Shown: positions 34,572 through 43,367 of the stretch, piece by piece | Numbering within the stretch: position 1 is the first letter of the stretch | Layout of the letters: each line of letters starts with the position of its first letter | Source: Chloracidobacterium sp. | GTDB lineage: Bacteria; Acidobacteriota; Blastocatellia; Pyrinomonadales; Pyrinomonadaceae | Length of the DNA: 64,000 nucleotides | Assembly: GCA_016716305.1 (NCBI GenBank) | Contig: JADJWP010000002.1 | Coordinates: forward strand, 3,222,501 to 3,286,500 | Reading direction: 5' to 3' | Translations under genes and position numbers: made by a program | The notes under the pieces: generated by a model | What the model saw: only the letters and a program-made list of their open reading frames with translations | The model's database searches: none | What the model was told of the DNA's origin: nothing

Positions 34572-37379
34572 CTACGCGCCGGCTCCGTGACATTTCTTGA
34601 ATTTCTTGCCGGAGCCACAGTAGCATGGATCGTTCGGTTTCATTTTGGGGGTATCGCGGACATACGGTGTATGCCGTGCGGCTTCGGCTCCGGCGGCTTC
34701 GGCCGTGCCCATGGCGCCCGTGAACGCCATTCCGGCTGCCTGCCGCCGAGCCCGTTGCTGAGCAAGACGCTCGAGGCGTTCGCGTTCATCCTGCTCGTCG
34801 CGAGTTACAACCTCAAGGTGGAAAAGCGCTTTTGTCGTATTTGTGTCGATCCTGTCGAGCATATCCTGAAACATATCGAATGACTGTTTCTTGTATTCGA
34901 CGAGGGGATCTTTTTGTCCGTAGCCCACCAAACCAATGCCCTGTTTGACCTGATCGATCGATGCCAGATGGTCCTTCCATTGCGAATCGATAATGTTGAG
35001 CATGATGTAGCGTTCATACGCACGCAACGATTCTTCGCCGGCGATCTTTTCCTTCGCGGCATAGTTGGCTGAGGCCTTTTTCCAGATCGCTTCTTCGATC
35101 TCTGATGGATTCATCCGGCGAAAGTCGACATTCGCGTCGCGGGCAGGATCGATCGCATAGATGCTCTCGATCTCAGCGGCATACGTATCGATCTCCCATT
35201 TATCCGGCCCCGCTTCGAGGCTAAGGAAACTTGCGGTAAGATCGCTCAAAAGATCGCGTGCGACACCATTTTCACCGAGCAAATATTCGCGGTGCTCAGG
35301 TTCGAACATCAACTGACGACGCAATCCGTAGATCGTCTCACGCTGTTTGTTCATTACATCGTCGTATTTGAGGACGTGTTTACGTGTTTCGAAGTTGCGG
35401 GCTTCAACCGCTTTCTGCGCCCGCTCGATCTGTTTCGAGACCGTTTTGGATTCGATCGCTACGCCTTTTTCCATGCCAAGCCATTCCATCATCGAACGAA
35501 CCTTGTCACCGGCAAAGATACGCATCAGATCGTCCTCAAGAGACAGGACGAAACGTGACGAGCCTGGGTCGCCCTGTCGCCCGGCGCGTCCGCGAAGCTG
35601 ATTATCGATGCGGCGCGATTCGTGTCGCTCGGTGCCCAGAATGTGAAGGCCGCCGACCGCCACGACCTCTTCGTGCTCTTTCGCAACCACCGCTTTCGCC
35701 TTTTTGAGCTGCTCTTCAAATTGCTCCGGCGTCGCCTCATCCGGATTTATCTCCATCCGCTTCAGGTATTCGTTCGCGAGAAACTCGGGATTGCCGCCGA
35801 GCAAGATGTCGGTTCCGCGGCCCGCCATATTGGTGGCGATCGTGACCGCACCCTTGCGTCCGGCTTGGGCCACGATCTCAGCTTCGCGTTCATGATACTT
35901 AGCATTCAGCACGTTATGCGGAATACCGATCTTTTTAAGCCGATCAGCGAGAAGTTCTGAATTTTCGACCGAAACCGTACCCACGAGCACCGGTCGTCCT
36001 TCGGCATGCAGTTCCTTGATCTCATCAACTACGGCTTCCCATTTCTCGGGCAGCGTTCGATAGATCATATCGGGATTGTCTTTTCGGATCATCGAACGAT
36101 GGGTCGGGATCATGACCACATCGATGTTATAGGTTGTGCCGAATTCTTCCGCTTCGGTTTCTGCCGTGCCGGTCATGCCCGAGAGTTTCTCGTACATTCG
36201 GAAATAATTTTGCAGCGTAATCGTTGCGAGGGTTTGATTTTCGCGTTCGATCTTAACGCCTTCCTTCGCCTCGACCGCCTGGTGGAGCCCGTCTGACCAG
36301 CGACGGCCCTGCATCAATCGGCCCGTAAAGTCGTCAACAATGATGACCTCACCATCTTGAACGACATAGTGGTGATCACGCTTGTAGAGCGTATGCGCCT
36401 TCAATGCCTGCTCAACGCAGTGCAGCAGGTCCATATTCGCCGGATCGTAGAGGTTATCAACACCCAGGAGCTTCTCAGATCTAGATACGCCCTGCTCGGT
36501 AAGCACAGCCGAATGGTTCTTTTCATCGACGAGGTAATCGCCTGTTGTCACTTTGGTCTCTTCGTCCTTGTGGCCCTTTTCGAGACGCGGGATAACCTCA
36601 TTCGCTGTGTAGTACTTGTCGGTCGCTTCGTCGGTCGCACCTGAAATGATAAGCGGTGTCCGGGCCTCGTCAATAAGGATCGAATCAACTTCATCGACGA
36701 TAGCGTAATAATGATCACGCTGAACCAGCGACTCGACGTCGAACTTCATGTTGTCGCGAAGATAGTCGAAGCCGAATTCATTGTTCGTTCCGTAAGTTAT
36801 GTCACATGCGTAGGCGTCTTTGCGTTCGACGTCATCCATGTCGTTCTGTATGCACCCGACCGTAAGCCCAAGGAACTGATGGATCTTGCCCATCCATTCC
36901 GCGTCGCGCGAGGCTAGGTAGTCGTTGACGGTGACAACGTTGACGCCGCGTCCGGTAAGGCCGTTGAGATACGAAGGCAGGGTAGCAACGAGCGTTTTGC
37001 CTTCTCCGGTTCTCATCTCGGCGATGCGGCCCTGATGCAGCGCAATCCCGCCGATCAATTGGACGTCGAAATGCCGCATTCCTGTAACCCGGCGCGATGC
37101 CTCGCGGACGGTCGCGAATGCTTCGGGTAGCAACTCGTGTAGGATCTCCTGCTCGGCCTTGCGGCGCGCATCCCTCTCGTCGATGCCGTCGAGATGACGG
37201 GCTATCATCTCCTTGAATTTGCCCGTCTGCGCTTTCAACTCGCTATCCGTGAGCTTTTCGATAGACGGCTCGAGATCGTTGATCTGGGCAACGATCGGCT
37301 TGACCTTTTTTAGGAAGACATCGCTCGACGAGCCGAATATCTTCTTTACCATCTTGTCTGCAAAACTGTTGACTGCCAT
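34572..37379 (-). CDS. secA: Preprotein translocase ATPase SecA
   Basis: A 935-residue motor that drives unfolded preproteins through SecYEG. Motifs: Walker A MRTGEGKTLVA near residue 105, the DEVDSILIDEAR DEAD-type box near 210, ATNMAGRGTDI near 500 and GRAGRQGDPGSSR near 580. The C-terminus carries the zinc-binding SEC-C motif CYCGSGKKFKKCHG, which contacts SecB or ribosomes. Glu/Asp replacement is not seen at any catalytic site. AGAGGA lies 8 bases before the ATG. A long hairpin lies in the leader 48-77 bases upstream. It follows two membrane-protein genes on the same strand across a 157-base gap, enough for its own promoter. Confidence 0.97.
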   Translation of the reverse strand: MAVNSFADKMVKKIFGSSSDVFLKKVKPIVAQINDLEPSIEKLTDSELKAQTGKFKEMIARHLDGIDERDARRKAEQEILHELLPEAFATVREASRRVTGMRHFDVQLIGGIALHQGRIAEMRTGEGKTLVATLPSYLNGLTGRGVNVVTVNDYLASRDAEWMGKIHQFLGLTVGCIQNDMDDVERKDAYACDITYGTNNEFGFDYLRDNMKFDVESLVQRDHYYAIVDEVDSILIDEARTPLIISGATDEATDKYYTANEVIPRLEKGHKDEETKVTTGDYLVDEKNHSAVLTEQGVSRSEKLLGVDNLYDPANMDLLHCVEQALKAHTLYKRDHHYVVQDGEVIIVDDFTGRLMQGRRWSDGLHQAVEAKEGVKIERENQTLATITLQNYFRMYEKLSGMTGTAETEAEEFGTTYNIDVVMIPTHRSMIRKDNPDMIYRTLPEKWEAVVDEIKELHAEGRPVLVGTVSVENSELLADRLKKIGIPHNVLNAKYHEREAEIVAQAGRKGAVTIATNMAGRGTDILLGGNPEFLANEYLKRMEINPDEATPEQFEEQLKKAKAVVAKEHEEVVAVGGLHILGTERHESRRIDNQLRGRAGRQGDPGSSRFVLSLEDDLMRIFAGDKVRSMMEWLGMEKGVAIESKTVSKQIERAQKAVEARNFETRKHVLKYDDVMNKQRETIYGLRRQLMFEPEHREYLLGENGVARDLLSDLTASFLSLEAGPDKWEIDTYAAEIESIYAIDPARDANVDFRRMNPSEIEEAIWKKASANYAAKEKIAGEESLRAYERYIMLNIIDSQWKDHLASIDQVKQGIGLVGYGQKDPLVEYKKQSFDMFQDMLDRIDTNTTKALFHLEVVTRDEQDERERLERLAQQRARRQAAGMAFTGAMGTAEAAGAEAARHTPYVRDTPKMKPNDPCYCGSGKKFKKCHGAGA

Positions 37380-37426
37380 TTTTTTCCTCTATTGGAGAGC
37401 TTACGCCCAAAACGTTCGAATCGCTT

Positions 37427-37456
37427 GTTCAGGTAAATCTAAAAGATTGCCTGAAC
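37427..37456 (-). promoter_or_regulatory. Hairpin in the secA leader
   Basis: GTTCAGG, AATCT and their complements AGATT, CCTGAAC form a 12-bp stem with a small internal bulge and a short loop. It ends about 48 bases before the secA start codon. No T-run follows on the minus strand, so it is not an ordinary terminator. It might be an operator, an attenuator or an mRNA-stability element. Confidence 0.5.
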
Positions 37457-37536
37457 GAACTTTCAAGCGCAACTCTCGAACTATATATGATTATTGATTA
37501 TGGCGAGAAGTGAAGGAATGAAGTTCCGGCTCGCCT

Positions 37537-37980
37537 CTACTTTGCGTCTCTGGCAAGCAGGGCGTCGAGGCCGGCCCGAGGCAGGCGGGAAACGGTGAAT
37601 ATTTGTGCCCTGGCAAACGAAGGAACCGGACGGGCATGATCCGCCGACGGTAACGTCGGGCCGATTTCATTTGACGCTGCTCCGGATAGGAATACTGAAC
37701 CGTCTGACGTTGCCGATGGCAGCGAGCAGATAAACCGAGCAACGGATTCCTCGACGAGATGATCAAGGCTCGCTGCATCAATGCATTGCGCAGCAAGATC
37801 ACCGGCTGGTTTCTTCTCAAGATCATCAGTTACATCGATCTCTTCGCTCAGCTCAAAATTCCGCGTCATTGCGGCTTGCTGGGCGATCACACCCGGCGTC
37901 GCACCGGCCATCAGCAGGCCGATGTACACGCCCAGCGTGGCGATGAAAAGGATCGAGTTTTTATCAGTCCTATTGGTCAA
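37537..37980 (-). CDS. Small membrane-anchored protein of unknown function
   Basis: A 147-residue protein read from TTG at 37980, three bases after the stop of the larger gene upstream, so probably translated by coupling; there is no ATG before the membrane helix. One N-terminal helix (about residues 9-30, LFIATLGVYIGLLMAGATPG) is followed by an acidic stretch and a hydrophilic region with two Cys. The C-terminus (VSRLPRAGLDALLARDAK) is basic. I recognise no family. Its upstream partner also has one membrane helix, so the two may form a complex. Confidence 0.55.
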   Translation of the reverse strand: MTNRTDKNSILFIATLGVYIGLLMAGATPGVIAQQAAMTRNFELSEEIDVTDDLEKKPAGDLAAQCIDAASLDHLVEESVARFICSLPSATSDGSVFLSGAASNEIGPTLPSADHARPVPSFARAQIFTVSRLPRAGLDALLARDAK

Positions 37981-37983
37981 GTC

Positions 37984-39333
37984 TTATTTCGCAGCCGTAT
38001 TGTCGTTCGGCTTGATCATTGCGTTGCCGCTCGGTTTTTTTGCTTCGGCGGCCTGTTCCGCGAGTTTTCGCTGGATCATCGGATGCGCCACCGCTTTAGG
38101 GACGGCGAAGCGAATGATCACCTTCTTGCCGTCTACCTCGACCTTTGCGTTTTCGAGAAGCAAAAGATCGTCTTTGTCGTTCTGATCGGCGTCGGCTGCG
38201 GTCTTCCGTGTTTTAACAATGCTGATAGCGAGATCTATCGCACTCTTGACCGAACGGGCACGGGTGTCGGTCTCCATCTCGGATTGTACGACCGCCGATA
38301 TATTCTCGGCATCCTGCTGAAGCTGCAGCCTGAAATCCTTTCCGCTCAGGTCCTTTAAGTACTGCAGATAGCCCGCGACGTTGATCGCCTCGATCGATTC
38401 TTTCACGACAGCGATCATATTTTCGTCAACGCTTTTTGCTTCGACAAAGCGAAAGGTCTTGGGGTCCAGCCTCCCATTCTTATCTAGTTTTCCCTGAGCA
38501 TTGACGATAAATTCGCTCTGCAGGTTGACCTCTTTGTTTGCTTGGAGTTCGTTGACAAAGTTGCCAAGATCGACCATCGGCCGTTTGTTGATCTCGACGC
38601 CCGAAACCGGGTCGGTCGGATTCACGGTCGGAGTGTTCGAATTCGAGTTTGAATCGGCCACTTGCTGGTCGACGTTGGCATTTGCGTTTGTCGGATCACC
38701 AGGCAGTTTACCGGGACGTCCGCGATTTCCAGCTTTACCAACCGTCTCGCCTTCGTCATCCTCGATAGAAAACGGTGATTTTGGAACGTCACCCTTGACC
38801 GCATTAGGGTTAGCACGCGGCAATTTTGGAACCGTGCTCAGCATGTTCGGGCCGCTCGAAGGCCCGGCCGGAATCCCGGGCGCCAGGTATCCCGAACCCG
38901 GATTTTCTGACTGAGCCTTAAGCATCGCGAATTCTTGCGGATTGGCGATCTGAAAATATCCCTCTGGATAGGATAACGGAGGAGCCTCTCCGCTGACATC
39001 GATCATCGTAATGTCAGCGTCACCGAGATCGATCCGCTCGTAAGCGGCATCAACATAATCGCGTTCGGTTCCAAACATCACGGCTCCGATGTACGCCATG
39101 TCCAAAACCTGACAAACACGGCCAACGAACGGACTGTCGCACCCTTTCATGGTCAAGAGATTGGTTTGGCCAATGATCACGAATGCAAGAACGTTAATTA
39201 TCACAGACGACGCAAGGATCTTATATATCCGGGGCGAAAATTCCCAGCTCTTGATCTCGTAATTTTGAAAGAGATCGCCGGTTTGAGGTTCCGGTGCAAG
39301 AAGCTCCTGTTCGTATAAATGCTGCTCAAACAT
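37984..39333 (-). CDS. Single-pass membrane protein with a long disordered linker, unknown function
   Basis: A 449-residue protein. A short cytoplasmic part is followed by one membrane helix (about residues 38-58, IYKILASSVIINVLAFVIIG). Two Cys in KGCDSPFVGRVCQ may form a disulphide on the outer face. A Pro/Gly/Asn-rich linker covers about 140-245, and a folded C-terminal domain lies at about 250-430, with an FIVNAQGKLDKNGRLD strand pattern and long helices. The plan (helix, low-complexity spacer, C-terminal domain) resembles TonB-type energy transducers, but no TonB signature is visible and no ExbB/ExbD is nearby. It is followed at once by the small membrane-anchored protein gene. Confidence 0.72.
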   Translation of the reverse strand: MFEQHLYEQELLAPEPQTGDLFQNYEIKSWEFSPRIYKILASSVIINVLAFVIIGQTNLLTMKGCDSPFVGRVCQVLDMAYIGAVMFGTERDYVDAAYERIDLGDADITMIDVSGEAPPLSYPEGYFQIANPQEFAMLKAQSENPGSGYLAPGIPAGPSSGPNMLSTVPKLPRANPNAVKGDVPKSPFSIEDDEGETVGKAGNRGRPGKLPGDPTNANANVDQQVADSNSNSNTPTVNPTDPVSGVEINKRPMVDLGNFVNELQANKEVNLQSEFIVNAQGKLDKNGRLDPKTFRFVEAKSVDENMIAVVKESIEAINVAGYLQYLKDLSGKDFRLQLQQDAENISAVVQSEMETDTRARSVKSAIDLAISIVKTRKTAADADQNDKDDLLLLENAKVEVDGKKVIIRFAVPKAVAHPMIQRKLAEQAAEAKKPSGNAMIKPNDNTAAK

Positions 39334-39496
39334 AATGCCAGATTAATGAAACAAAATTCTGCCTAAATGGCTTTACGTCAACATTAGACGCGAAACACCG
39401 CAATTTCGTTGCGGAGTAATCCACTACTTTACCATTTTCGATACCTGTTTGGAAACATTAGACTTTGGCTCTCCTAAAGACTAATATTCTGCCAAT
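39334..39496. other. Divergent intergenic region without a recognised element
   Basis: A 163-base gap between the membrane-protein gene and the truncated helicase gene. It is AT-rich near 39470-39490 (CTAATATTC), which could hold a -10 box, but no -35 with proper spacing is convincing. Confidence 0.3.
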
Positions 39497-40366
39497 ATGC
39501 CCCGACGACGTGACAATAAACCAAAAAAAAAGCGACCCCAAACAACACGAACCAGGGACAATAGGGAACGAACGTTTAAACGAGAACTTGCAATAGAAAG
39601 TTCCGCCGCTCGTCCCGAAACACGCCAGACCATGCGGCAGCTTGAAGCGGTCGAGCATCTTCTCAAAGGCATCGGCGTCCCTGACCCGTTACCGTTCAAG
39701 CCGGATGACTTTCAGCTCGAAGCACTCAACGCAATAGAGAGTGACGATGTTTTGGTTACGGCCCCAACCGGCAGCGGCAAAACGTGGATAGCTCGGGAAG
39801 AGATCCGGCGACTACTGGCGTCGGGTAAGCGGGCATGGTACACGACGCCGCTAAAAGCTCTGACGAACTCGAAGTACGCCGAGTTCGCTGCCGAATTCGG
39901 GGTAGCGAATGTCGGTATCCTCACAGGTGACCGGAAAGAGAATTATGATGCTCCGCTTATTGTCGGCACGACCGAGATCTATCGAAACCAACTTTTTGAC
40001 GCGATGAGACAGGGAGACCAGGTTCGAACGGATCTTTGCATTCTCGATGAGGCCCATTACCTATCGGATGATGAACGCGGTCACGTTTGGGAAGAGGCAA
40101 TAATCCTGACCCCACCGCGTATCAGACTGCTCTTGCTATCGGCGACAGTTGGCCGGGCTGAAGAGTTCGCGGGCTGGATCGAACAAGTGCGCGGAACCAG
40201 AGTCAGGGTGATCAATAGGGCAGGAACGCGTCCGGTCGAGCTTCGGGCGGCATATCTTTCGAGTAACCTTCAGCTTTATCCACTTTTCGAACGAGCCGGG
40301 AACATCAACCCTGATATCGAGCAGTTTTCTCGCGAACGCAGCCGGGGATTTCGTCGTCGGCGATAA
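39497..40366 (+). pseudogene. DEAH helicase (Ski2/HelY-like) lacking its second RecA domain
   Basis: Only 289 residues, where the family usually has 700-900. A basic tail (MPRRRDNKPKKKRPQ) is followed by the Q-motif region DDFQLEALNAI, Walker A APTGSGKTW near residue 95, TTPLKALTNSKY (Ia), TGDRKEN, Walker B DEAH in LDEAHYL near 185, and SAT in LLLSATVG near 213. The sequence then ends FSRERSRGFRRRR. Motifs IV-VI, the whole second RecA domain and any accessory domains are absent. A perfect terminator follows 12 bases later, so a deletion rather than a simple frameshift removed the rest. Without motif VI it should not unwind nucleic acid; it may be a relic or a nucleic-acid-binding remnant. Confidence 0.78.
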
Positions 40367-40377
40367 GAGCAACAAGA

Positions 40378-40421
40378 AAGGCCGGACATTATCGCGTCCG
40401 GCCTTAGGATCCTGTTTTTTT
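40378..40421. terminator. Rho-independent terminator between convergent genes
   Basis: AAGGCCGGAC and GTCCGGCCTT form a perfect 10-bp stem with an 8-base loop. On the plus strand a TTTTTTT run follows after 8 bases; on the minus strand TCTTGTTG follows. It serves the helicase remnant and perhaps the convergent gene. Confidence 0.85.
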
Positions 40422-40426
40422 GCTGT

Positions 40427-41479
40427 TTATTTTATCAAGATGCCCATGAGCATATCCATATCGGCCTTTGGGATTTCGAGGTCGAGGCTGACCTCAGACC
40501 CCGAACGCCCAAACTTCACTTTCTCGATCAGCCTCGCGTAAAGCTGCTGATCAGGCCGTTTTGAACTGCCGAGTGCCATTTTACCCAGGCTTTGCAGAAC
40601 TTGCAGCGTATCGTGCAGCTCCTGTGCCTGACTGCTTTGGGCGGTCTTCGCTGTCATGCTGAAAAGAGCTTGCTCTGCGACTATGTCCATGTTACCAAAA
40701 GCGTATTGAATAGAATCGACACTCTTTCCGAGCTCATCATTTTCGAGGGGCAAAAAGACGCTCATCCCGCTGGGGATCTTCGCGGCAAAGTTCACGACTG
40801 AGAACTCCTTGCGGTTCAGTAAAGTAGTGATCTCGGCTGAAGGCTTTGAACGACCCTCAAGGGTCTGGCGAACGCGCGTGGCACCTCCGAAGACTATGGT
40901 GTTAGCATCGATCGCAGCAATCGCGAGATCGGACGACAATTTTCCGTAAAATTTGTCTGTTGCCTTTTCGTTCTTTGCGTTGCCGGCATTATCGGCGATC
41001 TTTGCTGCGATCTCCTTTGCTGCGAAAGTGTACATCGTCTTACCGCTGACAGATTCCTCTTTGAATTTGTTGTCAGCTGCAGTCTTAGCTGCGGCAATGA
41101 TCGTGGCCGAATTGACCCCCCCGCGGGCGATCATTACAGGATCGACATCATGCTTATCACCGACCTTATTCGCTGCGATGCCGGCTACAATGAACTCGAA
41201 CTGTCTGACGTCTATCCCCGTCCGTTCCTGCATGGCGGCGACCTTCGCGAGTATCTCATTAAGCATCGTTGGCTTTGCGGCGAGTACTATCGGTAAAGCC
41301 TCGCCAAAAAAGCGCTTCACATCGAGCGTGACGATGCCGTCTGACGCCGGAAGCATCGAAACCAATTGGTTGGTCTTTGCCCGCTTCACACTTCGGACGG
41401 TGGGGTTAGCGGTTGAGACTAGTACGAGATTGGAGAGTAAGAGAATGGCGGCGAAAAAGGAAAATACTCTGGTTTGCAT
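40427..41479 (-). CDS. Secreted protein of unknown function
   Basis: A 350-residue protein. The start at 41479 gives a signal peptide (MQTRVFSFFAAILLLSNLVLV) with cleavage near STANP; an ATG at 41518 would add 13 residues before it. The mature part reads like a two-lobed alpha/beta protein, with SMLPASDGIVTLDVKRFFGE near the start and repeating strand-helix units (FIVAGIAANKV, AIAAIDANTIVFGG, FSVVNFAAKIPSG). The pattern is often seen in long secreted acidobacterial proteins, and I recognise no catalytic motif. It ends DMDMLMGILIK, next to the terminator shared with the helicase remnant. Confidence 0.72.
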   Translation of the reverse strand: MQTRVFSFFAAILLLSNLVLVSTANPTVRSVKRAKTNQLVSMLPASDGIVTLDVKRFFGEALPIVLAAKPTMLNEILAKVAAMQERTGIDVRQFEFIVAGIAANKVGDKHDVDPVMIARGGVNSATIIAAAKTAADNKFKEESVSGKTMYTFAAKEIAAKIADNAGNAKNEKATDKFYGKLSSDLAIAAIDANTIVFGGATRVRQTLEGRSKPSAEITTLLNRKEFSVVNFAAKIPSGMSVFLPLENDELGKSVDSIQYAFGNMDIVAEQALFSMTAKTAQSSQAQELHDTLQVLQSLGKMALGSSKRPDQQLYARLIEKVKFGRSGSEVSLDLEIPKADMDMLMGILIK

Positions 41480-41709
41480 GGTAAATACCTCAAAAAGATC
41501 TAAAAAGCAGACAACCAAAGATAACAGATGTTTCCGATATACGAAATAGTTGGCTAAAAACGTGAAGTAAATTTTTTTTAATTCCCGACATCGCAGTAAT
41601 TAGCGGCCGCCGGTCATTCGGTTCTAATTTTGTCGGACATATGTGAGAATGAAACCTGCAACTCAGCCAAAGCCGAGGTTCGGGTGCCGACAACCCAAAG
41701 AATTCCAAG

Positions 41710-42723
41710 ATGTTCAAGATCGACATCCACACGCATATAATTCCTGCGGACATCCCAGATTGGAGGGGTGCCTTTGGATACGGCGGGTTCATCACGCTCG
41801 ACCACTACAAGCCGTGCTGTGCGACGATGGTGAGAGACGACGGCAAGAGATTTCGCGATATCGAGGCGAATTGCTGGGATCCTGCCGTGCGGATCGGCGA
41901 AATGGATCAGACCGACGTTGACGTTCAGGTACTTTCAACAGTTCCGGTCATGTTCAGCTATTGGGCAAAGGCCGAGGACGGCCTGATGGTTTCGCGGTTT
42001 CTTAACGACCACTTGGCCGAGATCGTTAGCGAATTTCCGTTGCGGTTCGTTGGACTCGGAACGCTGCCAATGCAAGACACGGCATTGTCGATCAAGGAAC
42101 TCGAGCGCTGTAAGCAGATCGGCCTGCTTGGTGTGCAGATCGGCACGAATGTGAACCAGCGCAATTTAGGTGATCCGTCGTTTTTTGAACTCTTTGCCGC
42201 TTGTAACGAAATGGAGATGGCCGTTTTCGTTCATCCATGGGAAATGATGGGTGAGGCAGACATGCAAAAATACTGGCTGCCTTGGCTCGTCGGCATGCCT
42301 GCCGAGACGTCGAGGGCGATATGTTCGCTTATTTTCTCAGGCACACTCGAAAAATTACCTGGTTTGAAGATCTGCTTTGCTCACGGCGGCGGCTCGTTTC
42401 CTGCGACCTTGGGGCGGATCAGGCATGGATTCGATGTTAGACCGGATCTCGTGGCGGTAGATAATCCGAATGACCCGGCGAAATATGTCGACCGGGTCTT
42501 CTTTGATTCTCTGGTTCACGACGAGGCGATGCTTCGCCACCTTTTGAACATTGCAGGGCCGGGCCGTGTCGCACTCGGGTCCGATTATCCGTTCCCGCTT
42601 GGCGAGTCAAAACCAGGTTCGATGATCGAATCAATGGGATTCGATAAAGAAACAGAGGAGCAACTATTAAACGGTACTGCTCTTAAATGGCTCGGGATCG
42701 ATGGCTCGCGTTTTGGCCTTTGA
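41710..42723 (+). CDS. 2-Amino-3-carboxymuconate-6-semialdehyde decarboxylase (ACMSD)
   Basis: A 337-residue amidohydrolase that decarboxylates ACMS, drawing the kynurenine pathway away from quinolinate/NAD and toward 2-aminomuconate and central metabolism. The resemblance to animal ACMSD is close across its length: the metal motif KIDIHTHI (HxH) at the start, ENCWDP-like ANCWDPAVRIGEMDQ near 55, LSTVPVMFSYWAK near 78, the metal His in VFVHPWEM near 175, YWLPWLVGMPAETSRAICS near 190, CFAHGGGSFP near 225, and the metal Asp in LGSDYPFPLGE near 292. It heads the kynurenine cluster, with an unrelated minus-strand gene between it and kynureninase. Confidence 0.95.
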   Translation: MFKIDIHTHIIPADIPDWRGAFGYGGFITLDHYKPCCATMVRDDGKRFRDIEANCWDPAVRIGEMDQTDVDVQVLSTVPVMFSYWAKAEDGLMVSRFLNDHLAEIVSEFPLRFVGLGTLPMQDTALSIKELERCKQIGLLGVQIGTNVNQRNLGDPSFFELFAACNEMEMAVFVHPWEMMGEADMQKYWLPWLVGMPAETSRAICSLIFSGTLEKLPGLKICFAHGGGSFPATLGRIRHGFDVRPDLVAVDNPNDPAKYVDRVFFDSLVHDEAMLRHLLNIAGPGRVALGSDYPFPLGESKPGSMIESMGFDKETEEQLLNGTALKWLGIDGSRFGL

Positions 42724-42736
42724 CTACTCAAACACG

Positions 42737-42766
42737 AAAAAAGGGCATGCGCTTAAACGCAGCCCC
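42737..42766 (-). terminator. Rho-independent terminator on the minus strand
   Basis: On the minus strand GGGGCTGCG, a TTTAAG loop and CGCATGCCC (one bulged base) are followed by six T. It lies 30 bases beyond the stop of the small secreted-protein gene, and just after the stop of the convergent ACMSD gene. Confidence 0.78.
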
Positions 42767-42795
42767 TGGTTTGAATCGATGTCCTGCAAACGTAA

Positions 42796-43191
42796 TTACT
42801 CGCTTGCGTTCACCTCGACGTACCATTTACCCTTGCCGTTTGTCGGAAGCGTGACTCCTGAATCGCTCATCGCAATTCCGCTAAGAACGCGTTTTTCACC
42901 GCTTCGGTCAAATACGAGCTCGGCCTTACCTTTAGCTGTTGATCCGTTGATCATTGCCATTACCGAATGGACTATCCGTCCATTTTCGTTAACTATGCTA
43001 ACGGCGGCACCGCCGGCGGAATTTTTCGTGACCCGGATCTCGTATCTTCCGGCTTCAATGGTCCTGTCGCCGACGCTGAAGTCAAAAGCGATATCGGCGT
43101 CTAGTTTTGTCACCGACTGCGCGCTCGCTGAGATAGAAGTGAATATCAAAGCGAATGCGAAAAGAGATGTTATCTGTATGAATCGTTTCAT
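42796..43191 (-). CDS. Small secreted protein of unknown function
   Basis: A 131-residue protein. Starting at 43191 gives a clean signal peptide (MKRFIQITSLFAFALIFTSI) with cleavage at SASA-Q; the open frame extends to 43266 without a better start. The mature part is beta-rich: DADIAFDFSVGDRTIEAGRY, YEIRVTKNSAGGAAVSIVN, GIAMSDSGVTLP, and ends GKGKWYVEVNASE. This strand pattern recurs in small acidobacterial secreted proteins, but I know no function. It lies opposite to the kynurenine genes and splits ACMSD from kynureninase. It has its own terminator. Confidence 0.75.
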   Translation of the reverse strand: MKRFIQITSLFAFALIFTSISASAQSVTKLDADIAFDFSVGDRTIEAGRYEIRVTKNSAGGAAVSIVNENGRIVHSVMAMINGSTAKGKAELVFDRSGEKRVLSGIAMSDSGVTLPTNGKGKWYVEVNASE

Positions 43192-43367
43192 TATAGCCTC
43201 CGTATTGTCTTGTAATTTGAAGAAAGCGAAATCGCTTTCATCGGTAAACGCGAATTCGCGGAGCATTTCGTATCAAGTAATAAATGGATCGACTGCCGCG
43301 TCGCAGTTCGGATTACGACCCGGGTTCGACTTTTGTTCCTCATAAGGTAAAGTGTTCACGAAAACCT

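Noticed and set aside
40953..41549. 198-codon plus-strand frame rich in Ala, Ser and Thr
   Set aside because: It is antisense to a secreted-protein gene that has a signal peptide; its composition is what the reverse of such a gene gives.
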